Source: Blautia schinkii DSM 10518 (GTDB lineage Bacteria > Bacillota > Clostridia > Lachnospirales > Lachnospiraceae). From it: a stretch of 47,139 bases of DNA. The position numbers and the translations under genes are program-made. The stretch lies in assembly GCA_000702025.1 (NCBI GenBank), contig JNKJ01000040.1, positions 1 through 47,139 on the forward strand. Reading direction: 5' to 3'. Positions 15,217-24,541 of this stretch are shown here, in pieces. The notes under the pieces were generated by a model. The model was not told where the DNA came from, did not search any database, and saw nothing but the letters and a program-made list of their open reading frames with translations. Positions within the stretch are counted from its first letter, which is position 1. Every line of letters starts with the position of its first letter.

Positions 15217-16208
15217 TGGAAAAGAAATCTTTCATAAAAAAGCTTACAGGCTCCCGTGAAGCCCTGCTTGCAGTAATTCTGATCATACTTTTTGTAGTTA
15301 TTACGATTATCAGCCCATCCTTCCTCTCACCGAGGTCGATCATGGACATGTTGAAAAATAATGCGGTTACGATGATATTGGCACTTGGTATGCTGTGTGT
15401 CATGCTGGTGGGAGGTATTGATATTTCTATCATGTCCACTCTGGCACTGTCCGGTATGGCCATTGGTATGCTTCTGAAATACGAGTATATCTCCAATACT
15501 TTCCTGGTATTTGTGATCGCTATCGCCATCGGCGCTGTGTGCGGCTTTTTGGTGGGTGTTGTGATCTCCAGGGCAGATGTCCCGCCGATCATTGCCACCA
15601 TGGGCTTCATGTATGTGTTCCGTGCAATGGGCTTTATCGTTTCCAAAGGTGGTGAATGGGCAGGAGCGGCAGCTCTTGGAACCTTCAAAAACTTTGCAAC
15701 CACAAAGATTTTAGGTCTGAGCTGTGTCATCTGGCTGATCATCATATGCTATGCGTTCTTCTTCGTGTTCATGAAGTGGACCAGAACAGGACGTAAGATT
15801 TATGCGGTAGGAAGCAACGCAAGTGCTGCGGAGGTTTCCGGTATCAATGTTAAAAACATCAAGTTAATGGTTTATATGATCATGGGTGTGCTTGCCGGTT
15901 TAGGCGGCGCGATCCAGGTATCGGTTTACGCATCTGCCATGCCAGATATGCAGCAGGGCGGTGAGATGGATGTCATTGCAGCCTGTGTAATCGGCGGTGT
16001 AAGCATGAGCGGCGGCCGCGGTACGGTTGTAGGCGCGTTACTTGGCTCCCTGATCCTTGCTACCATAGCAAAGGCACTGCCGCTGGTAGGTATTGACGCG
16101 CTTGCGCAGAATACCATCAAGGGTGTGCTGATCCTGGCAGTTGTTGTTGTCAATGTTGTACTGCAGCGTATTGCCGACAGAAATGCATTGAAAGGGAGGG
16201 AGATGTAA
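15216..16208 (+). CDS. rhaP: Sugar ABC transporter permease (RbsC type), first of two
   Basis: This 330-residue integral membrane protein of the CUT2 family has about eight or more hydrophobic segments. Conserved CUT2 features include MLVGGIDISIMS in the first third and GGVSMSGGRGTVVGALLG near the end. It starts on the TAATG overlap with the ATPase gene, with GGAGGCAGC upstream. It should pair with the next gene product as a heterodimeric channel, as in rhamnose and AI-2 importers that carry two permease genes. Confidence 0.9.
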   Translation: MEKKSFIKKLTGSREALLAVILIILFVVITIISPSFLSPRSIMDMLKNNAVTMILALGMLCVMLVGGIDISIMSTLALSGMAIGMLLKYEYISNTFLVFVIAIAIGAVCGFLVGVVISRADVPPIIATMGFMYVFRAMGFIVSKGGEWAGAAALGTFKNFATTKILGLSCVIWLIIICYAFFFVFMKWTRTGRKIYAVGSNASAAEVSGINVKNIKLMVYMIMGVLAGLGGAIQVSVYASAMPDMQQGGEMDVIAACVIGGVSMSGGRGTVVGALLGSLILATIAKALPLVGIDALAQNTIKGVLILAVVVVNVVLQRIADRNALKGREM

Positions 16209-16210
16209 TC

Positions 16211-17209
16211 ATGGCTGGTAAATCTGGAAGAAGTATTAACAACGTACCTGAAAGTGCGTTTAAACGGACAGTACTCAGCTGGGAGGGCATTCTGGTCATC
16301 CTGTTAGTAGTAGTCAATATTTTCTGTGGGTTCTTTTCGGAGTATTATAATTTAAACAGCGTGCTGCGTCAGATGCCGGTTTATCTGGCAGAGGTATTCC
16401 TCATGATACCGATGGCGTACATCCTGATTTTAGGTGAGATTGACATTTCCGTAGGTGCAATTGTGTGTCTTTCCGCTACTATGAGCTGTATCGTAGGTAA
16501 TACAGGAGCACCGTTTATCGTGGTTGTGATCACTGCACTTTTAGTGGGAACTGCATGCGGTCTTGTGAATGGGTTCATCCTTACAAGATTCCAGGAGCTT
16601 CCGCCAATGATCGTCACTTTGGCAACACAGATTATTTTCCGCGGTATCGCTGAAATCGTGCTGGGAAGCGGCGGAAGTATCTCCGCAACCAACACAGACG
16701 GTTTCCGCATGATTGCCGGAAAAGTGGGAAATGTTCCTTACATACTGTTCCTTGTCATTGTCTTAATTGTTATTTTTGCAGTAATCTTAGGTAAGAGCAC
16801 CTTTGGCCGCCGTGTGTATGCAATCGGTACAAACAGACTGACCGCATATTATTCCGGTGTCCATGTACAGAAAATCCGCCTCATCATTTATACCATGATG
16901 GGTACCTTCTCCGGACTTTGCGCATTGTTTCTGATTTCTACCTCTTACGGCGCAAACACCACGACCGGAAACGGTTACGAGATGGATGCCATCGCCATGG
17001 CAGTATTTGGCGGTATCTTATCTACAGGCGGTAAAGGAAACCTTGCAGGCGGCGCGATTTCCGCATTCATCATCGTTTGCCTGCGTGTAGGTCTTGGTCA
17101 GAGAAACGTACATGCACAGGTTATTCTGTTGATTCTCGGTCTGCTCCTCATCGGCGCGGTTGCTCTGCCGAATATCGTAGGACAGGTTAAGAGAGCCGTA
17201 AAGAAGTAA
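16211..17209 (+). CDS. rhaQ: Sugar ABC transporter permease (RbsC type), second of two
   Basis: This 332-residue CUT2 permease has ILGEIDISVGAIVCLS and AVFGGILSTGGKGNLAGGAISA, the family hallmarks. It begins 2 bp after the preceding permease gene behind a GGGAGGGAG site. It probably forms the translocation pore with its neighbour. A 149-bp spacer separates it from the binding-protein gene. Confidence 0.9.
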   Translation: MAGKSGRSINNVPESAFKRTVLSWEGILVILLVVVNIFCGFFSEYYNLNSVLRQMPVYLAEVFLMIPMAYILILGEIDISVGAIVCLSATMSCIVGNTGAPFIVVVITALLVGTACGLVNGFILTRFQELPPMIVTLATQIIFRGIAEIVLGSGGSISATNTDGFRMIAGKVGNVPYILFLVIVLIVIFAVILGKSTFGRRVYAIGTNRLTAYYSGVHVQKIRLIIYTMMGTFSGLCALFLISTSYGANTTTGNGYEMDAIAMAVFGGILSTGGKGNLAGGAISAFIIVCLRVGLGQRNVHAQVILLILGLLLIGAVALPNIVGQVKRAVKK

Positions 17210-17358
17210 GAAACGTAATTTAGGTTACAGCACTTTTGTGACCGGCAACATATATATTGTCCGTATGAGCGGACAGATTAGATTCCAATGTTGTTAGCTG
17301 CTTAAAATATGGGGCAGTTACAAATAAAAACTATATTATATCCTAGGGAGGAAAAAAC
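17210..17358 (+). promoter_or_regulatory. Intergenic leader of the binding-protein gene
   Basis: This 149-bp spacer inside the operon holds a short stem TGTCCG-N6-CGGACA nested between CAACAT and ATGTTG. The gene then starts behind AGGGAGG. Such leaders often adjust the higher expression of binding proteins. No known riboswitch motif is recognised. Confidence 0.35.
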
Positions 17359-18378
17359 ATGAACAAAAAAGTTATCAGCGCAATTCTTTGTGGAACAATG
17401 ATCCTTGGCGCAGCAAGCCCGGTAATGGCAAGCGCAGACGGCAAAAAAATCGCTCTTGTGGGCAAATCTGCAGGTAATGCATTCTTCGAGATTGCAGCAG
17501 CTTCTTTTAAAGAGACTGTTGAGGCAGAAGGCGGCACAGTAGACGTAGTTTATCCTGAGACAGCTACAGCAGACGCTCAGATTAAAGTTCTTGACAACCT
17601 GATTTCCCAGCAGCCGGATGCAATCTGTATCGCTGCAAACGACGTAAACGCTCTTCAGGCAAAACTGGAAGAAGCTATGGACGCCGGAATCAAAGTATCT
17701 TCCTTTGACTCTGCTCCGAACAAAGACAGCCGTCAGGTATTCGTAAACCAGGCCGGTACTGTTGCAGTAGGCCAGGCTCTTATGGATTCTGTTCTGGATA
17801 TCACAGGCGGCGAAGGCCAGTGGGCAATCCTTTCCGCTACTTCTCAGGCAGCGAACCAGAACGCATGGATTGATGCAATGAAGAAAATCATGGAAGAAGA
17901 TGAGAAATACAGCAAACTGGAACTTGTAGAAGTTGCTTACGGTGATGACGAGCCTCAGAAATCCACAGACCAGACAGCAGCTCTTCTTGAGAAATATCCG
18001 GATCTGAAAGTTATCTGTGCTCCGACTACTGTTGGTATTGCAGCAGCAGCTAAATACCTTCAGGACAATGAAGCTACCTGTAAGCTGACTGGTCTTGGTC
18101 TTCCTTCTGAGATGATCGAGTACACAGGCGCAGACGATACACATTCCTGCCCATACTTCTATCTGTGGGATATGCAGGGCCTTGGAAAATTAAGCGCATA
18201 TGCAACAATCTCTCTTGTAAATGACGAGATCACAGGCGCTCTTGATGAGAAATTCACAGCTGGCGATCTTGGCGAGTTCACAATCACAGAAGCTGATGAC
18301 GGCGGTACAGAAATCGTTCTTGGCCTGCCTCTGCAGTTCAATGCTGACAACATCGAAGAGATGGCTAAACTGTACTAA
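17359..18378 (+). CDS. rhaS: Sugar ABC transporter substrate-binding protein, probable rhamnose-binding
   Basis: This 339-residue periplasmic-binding-protein-like (LacI-type fold) protein has an N-terminal export signal (about 1-26, ending SPVMASA). GKSAGNAFFEIAAASFKETVEAEGG and ISQQPDAICIAANDVNALQAKLEEAMDAGIKV are typical of the RbsB/RhaS class. There is no lipobox Cys, which is unusual for a Gram-positive importer; it may be retained by other means or by the membrane. A 20-bp GC palindrome follows the stop codon and probably insulates or stabilises the message. The substrate is inferred from the neighbouring mutarotase. Confidence 0.88.
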   Translation: MNKKVISAILCGTMILGAASPVMASADGKKIALVGKSAGNAFFEIAAASFKETVEAEGGTVDVVYPETATADAQIKVLDNLISQQPDAICIAANDVNALQAKLEEAMDAGIKVSSFDSAPNKDSRQVFVNQAGTVAVGQALMDSVLDITGGEGQWAILSATSQAANQNAWIDAMKKIMEEDEKYSKLELVEVAYGDDEPQKSTDQTAALLEKYPDLKVICAPTTVGIAAAAKYLQDNEATCKLTGLGLPSEMIEYTGADDTHSCPYFYLWDMQGLGKLSAYATISLVNDEITGALDEKFTAGDLGEFTITEADDGGTEIVLGLPLQFNADNIEEMAKLY

Positions 18379-18431
18379 TCAATAACCTGCTAATACGCTT
18401 TTTCATATGATAAATCCTTTTTACAAAACGG

Positions 18432-18451
18432 GACGGGGCTTAAGCCCCGTC
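18432..18451 (+). terminator. 20-bp perfect GC palindrome after the binding-protein gene
   Basis: GACGGGGCTT is followed directly by its reverse complement AAGCCCCGTC. There is no T-run after it, so it is more likely an mRNA-stabilising or partial-attenuation hairpin than a full terminator. Such elements raise binding-protein levels relative to the downstream gene. Confidence 0.6.
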
Positions 18452-18530
18452 TCAAGCTATATCCGCTGAGAATATGAATGCAGCACATGATTTTCTTGAA
18501 ATAGGATTATCACTGAGATACAATGATATT

Positions 18531-18562
18531 GAAATGATGAAATGATGAAATGATGAAATGAT
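18531..18562 (+). repeat. Four perfect 8-bp tandem repeats abutting the rhaM ribosome site
   Basis: GAAATGAT is repeated four times without error, and the rhaM Shine-Dalgarno AAGGAGG follows directly at 18563-18569. Repeat-number change by slippage here would alter the leader immediately before the translation start. Confidence 0.8.
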
Positions 18563-18575
18563 AAGGAGGAAAAAA

Positions 18576-18887
18576 ATGGTTAAGGGTTTTAAGATGAAAC
18601 TGTTTCCGGGACAGGAGGAAGAATACGAGAGACGTCATAATCTTCTCTGGCCGGAGATGAAGGATATGATTCATGAGCATGGCGGAAAGAATTATACCAT
18701 TTTCCTGGATAAAGAAACACTCACTCTGTTCGGATATATTGAGATCGAGGATGAGGAGCTCTGGGCAAAGGGTGCTGATACGGCTATTAATCGTAAGTGG
18801 TGGGATTTTATGGCAGATATCATGGAAACCAACCCAGATAACAGCCCGGTTAGTATTGATTTGAAGAATGTGTTTCATTTGGATTGA
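18576..18887 (+). CDS. rhaM: L-rhamnose mutarotase
   Basis: This 104-residue protein matches RhaM/YiiL enzymes, which interconvert alpha and beta L-rhamnopyranose so that the beneficial anomer reaches the isomerase. Visible family features are the YERRHNLLWPEM segment (Tyr and His of the active site) and NRKWWDFMADIMETNPDNSP near the end. The start at 18576 follows AAGGAGGAAAAA; an upstream in-frame ATG at 18558 lacks a ribosome site. As the last gene of the transporter operon it is the main evidence that the transporter handles rhamnose. Isomerase, kinase and aldolase genes are not in this window. Confidence 0.9.
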   Translation: MVKGFKMKLFPGQEEEYERRHNLLWPEMKDMIHEHGGKNYTIFLDKETLTLFGYIEIEDEELWAKGADTAINRKWWDFMADIMETNPDNSPVSIDLKNVFHLD

Positions 18888-18894
18888 TGAGAGA

Positions 18895-18931
18895 GGAAGG
18901 CATTGGCGTGAGGCTGGTGCCTTCCTTTTTT
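18895..18931 (+). terminator. Intrinsic terminator after rhaM
   Basis: The stem GGAAGGCA (18895-18902) pairs with TGCCTTCC (18918-18925) and is followed directly by six T residues. This closes the rhamnose operon before the restriction-modification genes. Confidence 0.88.
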
Positions 18932-18947
18932 GAATATGAAAAAATAA

Positions 18948-18976
18948 TTGTAAAAGCAGGATTATAATGATATGAT
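18948..18976 (+). promoter_or_regulatory. Promoter of the restriction-modification operon
   Basis: TTGTAA (18948-18953), a 17-bp spacer and TATGAT (18971-18976) lie about 50 bp before the methylase start, directly downstream of the rhaM terminator. Confidence 0.65.
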
Positions 18977-19029
18977 AAAGAAAATATGTTCGATAAAGGA
19001 AAGTATAAAGAGTAAGCGGAGGCAATAAT

Positions 19030-21228
19030 ATGGATGCTTTTAGTGTTTTAGAAAAGTCATATTATGTAATCAATAGAAATTTTAGTTTTTATAAAAAAAA
19101 TTATGAACATACATACTATGTAAATGTGAATGATGATGAAACAAAATTTATAGACAAGATGTTTTGTAACACAGTTAATACACTGTCAGCATCAGACAAG
19201 ATGTTGAATTATTCTGTCTCGGCAATATATACAGCAACTGCGGTATTGCAGGAAGTCATGAGGAGAAAAGGGATAAAATATACGGACGCTCATCTTGAGA
19301 TGTTATGTAAAGGGGTTACAGCAGTACAAGAGAAAGATATTCCTTTTATAGATAAGACGGAAAAGGAACTGGATGAAATTTTATTTGGCCTGCTGACTGA
19401 CGGTATTGATCTGGAATCACGCAAAAAATCTGGAACTGAGAGAACACCCGAAGAAATAATTAGTTATATGTTAGATATTATTGGATATGATGAAAATTCT
19501 TCTATTCAAAATAGCATTGTAGATCCAGCATGTGGAACAGGAACTTTTGTAAAACAGATATTAAACAGATTTATAAATGGTGTTTATAAAGGTCATTTTA
19601 CCAACACAGTTAAGGAACTGCTTTTAAATAAAAAAATGATAAGGGCATATGACACGAAACCATCAAATGTATACGTCACAAAAATAGTTATGGTTTCAAC
19701 ATTGATTAGAAGAAATCTGCTAAGTGATATAGCCGATGCTTTGAAATTAATGAGTGAGTTGCCTGTATATTGCGATGATTTTTTGAAAATTAAAGAAAAA
19801 GCAGATTTTGTTATAGGGAATCCTCCATATATAAGATTGCAGAATATGCCGGTTGAATATAGAGAGTTCATTAAAAAAAATTTCGTTAGCGCAACAGGAA
19901 GATTTGATATATTTACATGCTTTATGGAAAACGCTGACAAGAGTTTGATGAAAGGTGGAAGGATGTGCCTGATTACAAGTAATAAGTATCTGACAGCAAA
20001 TTATGGCATCGGAATAAGGCAGTATTTATCAAAAAAAGGGCATGTTAGAAAAATTGTGGATTTATATGATACAAAATTTTTTGGCGCAGCTGTTTTGCCT
20101 GCTATTATTATGTGTGAGAGTATGGAACTTGAAAATTGTGATGTGGATTACATTGGAGTAAAAACGACAGTGCAAGAACCTCAACATCATTGTGCAGATA
20201 CTGATGAGTTATTTAAATATATAGAACAGGAAATGAATTCTAGTAAAAGCTATGTCCTATACGGAAGTGAAGATAACAATGTTTTTGAGATTTCTCGTTC
20301 AAAAGTAAAAATTCCACCGGACGGAAAAGCATGGAATTTTTCTTCAAGGGAAGAGAATATAATCAAATCAATAATGGATGAAGAAAAGTTATGTTCACTG
20401 CAGGATATTTTTGATGTGTCTGTTGGAATAAAGACTACAGCAGACTCTGTTTTTGTAAAGCCTATGACAGAAAAGTTTGTTATTGAGAACGAATTTGAAA
20501 GGGAAGTAGTATATCCCTTGATTCAAAGCTTTGATGTCAGTAGGTGGAGAATATCATGGGGAAATAACGTAAGGGATCGTTATATTTTATATCCACATAG
20601 AGAGATTGAAGGTAATATGGCTGCAATTCCATTGGAGGAAATTCCAAAGACAAAGAGATACTTAGAAGAATGTTCTGAAATTTTGAAAAAGCGAACATAT
20701 CTGGTAGAGTCTAAAACCAGAAAGTGGTATGAATGTTGGGTGCCTCAAAAATTATCAAAATTTAAAAAGACTAAACTAGTCACAAGAGATATTGTTTCCG
20801 GAAATTCATTTGCATTGGATGAATCAGGAAAACTCTGTCAAGGGAACACTTTCTTTTTGACTAAAAAAAAATCAGTATTTTCAATTGCGTATGCAGACTT
20901 AAGTGAACATCAATATTACTGTTTTATGCTTGGGATAATGAATTCCAAGGCTTTAGAATATTATCAGAAAATGATAAGCGGCTGTTTATATTCGAAAAAA
21001 TATAGGTATACTACATCGAATTTAAACAGATGGCCGATACCACGGGTTAGTGAGAGTGACGCTATAAAAATAGCTGGATATGTGGATGAATTAATTGCTG
21101 CCCAAGAACCTATAAAGGAAATAGAGGAAGAGATTGATAAAATTGTTTACAAGGCGTTTTATTTAACAGATGAGAAAATAATGAAAATAGAAGCTTTTAT
21201 TTGTAGTGGGAGAAAGGAAAAATGCTGA
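19030..21228 (+). CDS. Adenine-specific DNA methyltransferase of a type II R-M system
   Basis: This 732-residue N6-adenine methyltransferase of the gamma class has the SAM-binding motif I DPACGTGTF (165-173) and catalytic motif IV NPPY (264-267), in that order. The C-terminal third (about 430-710) looks like a TaqI/Eco57I-type target-recognition region, with LSEHQYYCFMLGIMNSK and TTSNLNRWPIP. A ribosome site GGAGG precedes the start. The next gene overlaps its stop and encodes a PD-(D/E)xK protein, so this pair forms a restriction-modification unit. The sequence is clearly more AT-rich than its neighbours, which points to horizontal acquisition. Recognition specificity cannot be read from the sequence. 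Confidence 0.9.
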   Translation: MDAFSVLEKSYYVINRNFSFYKKNYEHTYYVNVNDDETKFIDKMFCNTVNTLSASDKMLNYSVSAIYTATAVLQEVMRRKGIKYTDAHLEMLCKGVTAVQEKDIPFIDKTEKELDEILFGLLTDGIDLESRKKSGTERTPEEIISYMLDIIGYDENSSIQNSIVDPACGTGTFVKQILNRFINGVYKGHFTNTVKELLLNKKMIRAYDTKPSNVYVTKIVMVSTLIRRNLLSDIADALKLMSELPVYCDDFLKIKEKADFVIGNPPYIRLQNMPVEYREFIKKNFVSATGRFDIFTCFMENADKSLMKGGRMCLITSNKYLTANYGIGIRQYLSKKGHVRKIVDLYDTKFFGAAVLPAIIMCESMELENCDVDYIGVKTTVQEPQHHCADTDELFKYIEQEMNSSKSYVLYGSEDNNVFEISRSKVKIPPDGKAWNFSSREENIIKSIMDEEKLCSLQDIFDVSVGIKTTADSVFVKPMTEKFVIENEFEREVVYPLIQSFDVSRWRISWGNNVRDRYILYPHREIEGNMAAIPLEEIPKTKRYLEECSEILKKRTYLVESKTRKWYECWVPQKLSKFKKTKLVTRDIVSGNSFALDESGKLCQGNTFFLTKKKSVFSIAYADLSEHQYYCFMLGIMNSKALEYYQKMISGCLYSKKYRYTTSNLNRWPIPRVSESDAIKIAGYVDELIAAQEPIKEIEEEIDKIVYKAFYLTDEKIMKIEAFICSGRKEKC

Positions 21229-22328
21229 TGGATTATATTAAAGAAGGGAGAAAACCACCCAAAAGTAAAAATGTTATTACGAAACCGCAGGAGTTAGCGC
21301 GGCGGTTAAAACCGTTGATTGGTCAAAAAATTCCTATGACAGGTAAATCACGAACGGATGGTTCTCATTTTAGAAAGATGATTACAAATCATCTTTTATC
21401 AGAATACTTGCCGGAGGAAGCAGACGAATATGAGATTGTTCCTCCCAGGCAAAAAGGTGTTCCCGCTTTTCTAAGAGAGTATATAGATACCTATATTGTT
21501 ACAACAGGAAATTTATATAATTTACAGGTATGGAATAGAAATCCTAATAGCGCATCTGTTCAGGTTGATTTAAAAAATGGTGAAAATCTTTTAGCAAGCG
21601 ATGTCAGATTTGTTCTTGGGAAAATAAATGCTGATAAATGTATAGAGTCTATAGTTATTATGACGCCTGATTATATTGAGAGGAAATTCGGGAAATTTGG
21701 TAGGCCAACCGTTAAGCAGCAACTAATTATTTCCAATAAAAGAAGAACGGATATTATTAATGACGGAGGAATGGTAATTACAGATTCAAGTCTGCCAGAG
21801 GAATTGTTAGCACAAGATGATACCTCAATAGGACAGAATGTCAGTATTAAGGATGAACCGGATAAAGTGCTGCCAATAAAAGTTATAGATGAAAGAATCT
21901 CTGATAAGCTAATCGGAGAAAAACTAAATATTGCGTTATCCACAAAGCAGCGTGGACAACAGTTAGAGAGAATGGTAGCACATGAATTAGGATATAAAAA
22001 TATGCAGGGAGGTCTTGAAGGGGGATATCCTGATATTAGAAATCAGATGCTGGAAGTTAAAGTACAGGATTCTCCGACGATAGATTTGGGAAAGTTTTCA
22101 CCACAATTTGAGGAACCAATAAATGCTGTTTTTACAACAAGGACAATAAGATATCTTATTGCATTGACAAATTCTATGAATGGTGAAATAGATGGTCTGA
22201 TACTATGTCCGGGAGGAGAATTAGGAAAACATTTTACATATGTTGCGGATAAGAGCTTTAAGTGTCAGAGAAGTATACCTATGAGTTTTTTTGATGAGTT
22301 TAAGGGACAAGTTGTATTTAATCCTTAA
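21222..22328 (+). CDS. Type II restriction endonuclease partner (PD-(D/E)xK)
   Basis: This 368-residue protein overlaps the methylase stop by 7 bp; ATG at 21228 is an alternative start. The C-terminal half contains QRGQQLERMVAHELG followed by GYPDIRNQMLEVKVQ. The latter gives a PD...ExK nuclease core (Pro270-Asp271, Glu278, Lys280). Little else is recognisable in the N-terminal half (SHFRKMITNHLLSEYLPEE), which may carry DNA recognition. Coupling to the adenine methylase and the shared AT-rich composition support a restriction role. No family name is assigned with confidence. Confidence 0.8.
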   Translation: MLMDYIKEGRKPPKSKNVITKPQELARRLKPLIGQKIPMTGKSRTDGSHFRKMITNHLLSEYLPEEADEYEIVPPRQKGVPAFLREYIDTYIVTTGNLYNLQVWNRNPNSASVQVDLKNGENLLASDVRFVLGKINADKCIESIVIMTPDYIERKFGKFGRPTVKQQLIISNKRRTDIINDGGMVITDSSLPEELLAQDDTSIGQNVSIKDEPDKVLPIKVIDERISDKLIGEKLNIALSTKQRGQQLERMVAHELGYKNMQGGLEGGYPDIRNQMLEVKVQDSPTIDLGKFSPQFEEPINAVFTTRTIRYLIALTNSMNGEIDGLILCPGGELGKHFTYVADKSFKCQRSIPMSFFDEFKGQVVFNP

Positions 22329-22377
22329 TATGAGGGCAAAAAGAGTTGTGATATTTATGGAGAAGGGAGGTGCGCCT

Positions 22378-23361
22378 ATGCAGAGGGAATTATTGGAGCA
22401 ACTGCGTAAGATTACAGACGAAGAACAGAGAATTCTTGACGGAGTGGGAGAGGTGGACCGTGATTTGTATACCTCCGGGAAGGATTTTACCGTAGACAGC
22501 AAGAAAATGCTTGAGGAGGGCAACTTGCTGGCTGTGCGTACCCACACAAGATTTGTGCATTTTCCGGCCCATCGCCATAATTTCATTGAAGTGCTCTATG
22601 TGTGCGAGGGGCAGCTCACGAATATTATTGACGGCAAGCATATCGAGGTCCATAAGGGCGAGCTGCTGTTTTTAAATCAGTTTACCCATCACGAGATTCT
22701 CCCGGCAGGAGAGAAGGATATTGCCATTAATTTCATGGTGCTTCCGGAATTTTTCGATGTCGCCTACACCATGACAGGGAGCAACAATGTACTGGCAGAT
22801 TTTCTTGTAAATGTGCTCCGGCAGGATGAGGAGAGAGGCGAATATCTGCATTTCAAAGTGGCGGAGGTGCTGCAGATACAGAATTTGCTGGAGAATATCA
22901 TTTATTCCATAGTCACAGGAAAGGGCAACCAGAATAAAATCAACCAGACCACAATGGGCTTGATTTTTCTTTACCTTGTGGATTCTGTGCAGTATGTGGA
23001 GATGCGCCTGCCGAACCAGTACGAAAACATGGTGTCAATGACAACCCTTGATTACATTGAGCAGCAGTATAAGACAGCCACCCTCACAGAGCTGTGCGAC
23101 AAACTCCATCTGCCCATGCATGTGCTGAGCAAAATGATTAAGAAAAACACAGGCTTCAATTTCAAAGAGCTTCTTCAGAGAAAAAGGCTTAATAAGGCCG
23201 TGGAGCTGATGTGTGACACAGACCTGCCCATCAGCGATATCATTGCCGCGGTGGGATACGAGAATAACAGCTATTTCCACCGGGTGTTCAAGGAGCGCTA
23301 CGGGATGACACCCAGGGTATTCCGCGTAAAGAACCAAACACAGATGCAGGTACGTCTGTAA
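22378..23361 (+). CDS. AraC-family regulator with cupin sensor domain
   Basis: This 327-residue protein has an N-terminal cupin-like sensor (about 55-150; PAHRHNFIEVLYVCEGQLTNIIDG) and a C-terminal pair of AraC helix-turn-helix motifs (about 225-320; DLPISDIIAAVGYENNSYFHRVFKERYGMTP). The start at 22378 follows AAGGGAGGTG. The sensor and DNA-binding parts match, in layout and in many residues, the C-terminal extension of the kinase at 9038-11851. This suggests a common origin and possibly the same ligand. It lies 49 bp after the endonuclease gene. The likely job is sugar-responsive control of the rhamnose genes, which the R-M pair now separates from it. Confidence 0.9.
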   Translation: MQRELLEQLRKITDEEQRILDGVGEVDRDLYTSGKDFTVDSKKMLEEGNLLAVRTHTRFVHFPAHRHNFIEVLYVCEGQLTNIIDGKHIEVHKGELLFLNQFTHHEILPAGEKDIAINFMVLPEFFDVAYTMTGSNNVLADFLVNVLRQDEERGEYLHFKVAEVLQIQNLLENIIYSIVTGKGNQNKINQTTMGLIFLYLVDSVQYVEMRLPNQYENMVSMTTLDYIEQQYKTATLTELCDKLHLPMHVLSKMIKKNTGFNFKELLQRKRLNKAVELMCDTDLPISDIIAAVGYENNSYFHRVFKERYGMTPRVFRVKNQTQMQVRL

Positions 23362-23480
23362 CCTGTATGCGTGACACTCCTATGAATGTAAGCTAAATAC
23401 TTATACTGGTTAGCTCGAGACGGTTGTTCTTTTCTTCAGAAAAACTCCGGATGATACGATAGAGGTCGACTTAGACTTGG

Positions 23481-23741
23481 ATGAGCTTGATATTACATCT
23501 ACAGTATAACACACTTTTGCTGGAGGGAGAACTGGTCAAATATCTGAATGAGGTAGATGATACCGCTAATCAGAGAATGGAACTGCGCACCATGCAAATA
23601 AAGGAGCTACAGGGCGTAAATGAAGCATTAAAGGATTGTGACCAGATGGCATGGGTCGGTGCTATGAACAATATCAGAAATGCGGCAGAAGAAATTGTGC
23701 TGACGTTTTTTCGATATATGACATTACAAAAAAGCTGCTAA
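23481..23741 (+). pseudogene. TnpV-type transposon protein remnant
   Basis: The translated fragment contains LVKYLNEVDDTANQRMELRTMQ and DQMAWVGAMNNIRNAAEEIV, which match the C-terminal two thirds of TnpV-type proteins of clostridial mobilisable transposons. The N-terminal part expected of that family is missing and the C-terminus is altered after EEIV. I read it as a decayed remnant of an integrated element. Confidence 0.7.
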
Positions 23742-23956
23742 TCTGTTGGCAGCATATTCTGCTGTTCAATCAGTGCATCGATAATTTTGCTTATTGTTAT
23801 CAGCGTGGTTGCATTACATTGTTTCAGCTTATCAGCAATTTCAGCGTTGATTATGCTGTCACACTTTGCATAATGTGTGTCAAGTAAAACACGCAAGGGA
23901 AATGGCCTTCTGCGGTCAACCCTTGTTGTGTGTGCGCATTCAGCGGTAAAAAACAA
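23738..23956 (-). CDS. Unrecognised small ORF in mobile-element debris
   Basis: This is a 72-residue reading frame with a helical C-terminal half (AEIADKLKQCNATTLITISKIIDALIEQ). It converges on the TnpV remnant with a 4-bp overlap. No start signal is convincing. It may be a leftover of the same element. Confidence 0.3.
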   Translation of the reverse strand: MFFTAECAHTTRVDRRRPFPLRVLLDTHYAKCDSIINAEIADKLKQCNATTLITISKIIDALIEQQNMLPTD

Positions 23957-24164
23957 GAGTTCTTACTTTACTGTTTACCGTTGGATATCATATAGCTGGG
24001 CAGCTTTTCAATGTATTCCTGATAGTGGGGAACTTCCTTTTGCAAAGCAATCAGTTCTTCCATACTCAGACAATTGAAAAATGGAAAATCAATGGTATAA
24101 TAAAGTTGGGACAAATAATAAAAACTGTAATTCAATACATATAATATATTTGGAGACAGCAATT

Positions 24165-24536
24165 ATGGATAGCAGAAAACGTAGGGGGAAAGATAAAGAT
24201 GGAGTGATATTTCCTGTCGCTCCAAATCTTTCTGAAATGAGTGATAGTTATTTGGATTTTATAGAAGAAATCAAAAAAGAGATTCAGAACCAGAGAGTTT
24301 CAATCGTACTGAATGCCAATTCAAGTATGATCTGTCTCTACTGGAATATTGGTAAAGCCATTCTGCAAAAGCAGGAAAAAGAAGGATGGGGCACAAAAGT
24401 CATTGACCGCATGGCAAAAGATCTGAAAGATGCGTTTCCAGATATGTCCGGTTTTTCTCCAAGAAATATTAAGTATATGAGAAAATTCGCAGAGTGCTGG
24501 CCGGATTTTGAAATTGTGCAACGGGTAGTTGCATAA
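24165..24536 (+). pseudogene. Truncated DUF1016/YhcG-type nuclease N-terminus
   Basis: The product carries the DUF1016 N-terminal domain, with YLDFIEEIKKEIQNQRVSIVL, LYWNIGKAILQKQEKEGWGT and FSPRNIKYMRKFAECWP (segments). Full-length members are about 340-370 residues and continue into a PD-(D/E)xK nuclease; here the frame stops after 124 residues. The following sequence instead encodes a serine-recombinase fragment. The break therefore looks like a deletion or recombination joint near 24530-24545. The start follows TTTGGAGAC. The remnant is unlikely to be active. Confidence 0.75.
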
Positions 24537-24541
24537 ATACC

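Noticed and set aside
23968..24162. 64-codon minus-strand frame as a gene
   Set aside because: It has no ribosome site, lies in decayed mobile-element DNA and overlaps the leader of the DUF1016 remnant; no family is recognised.
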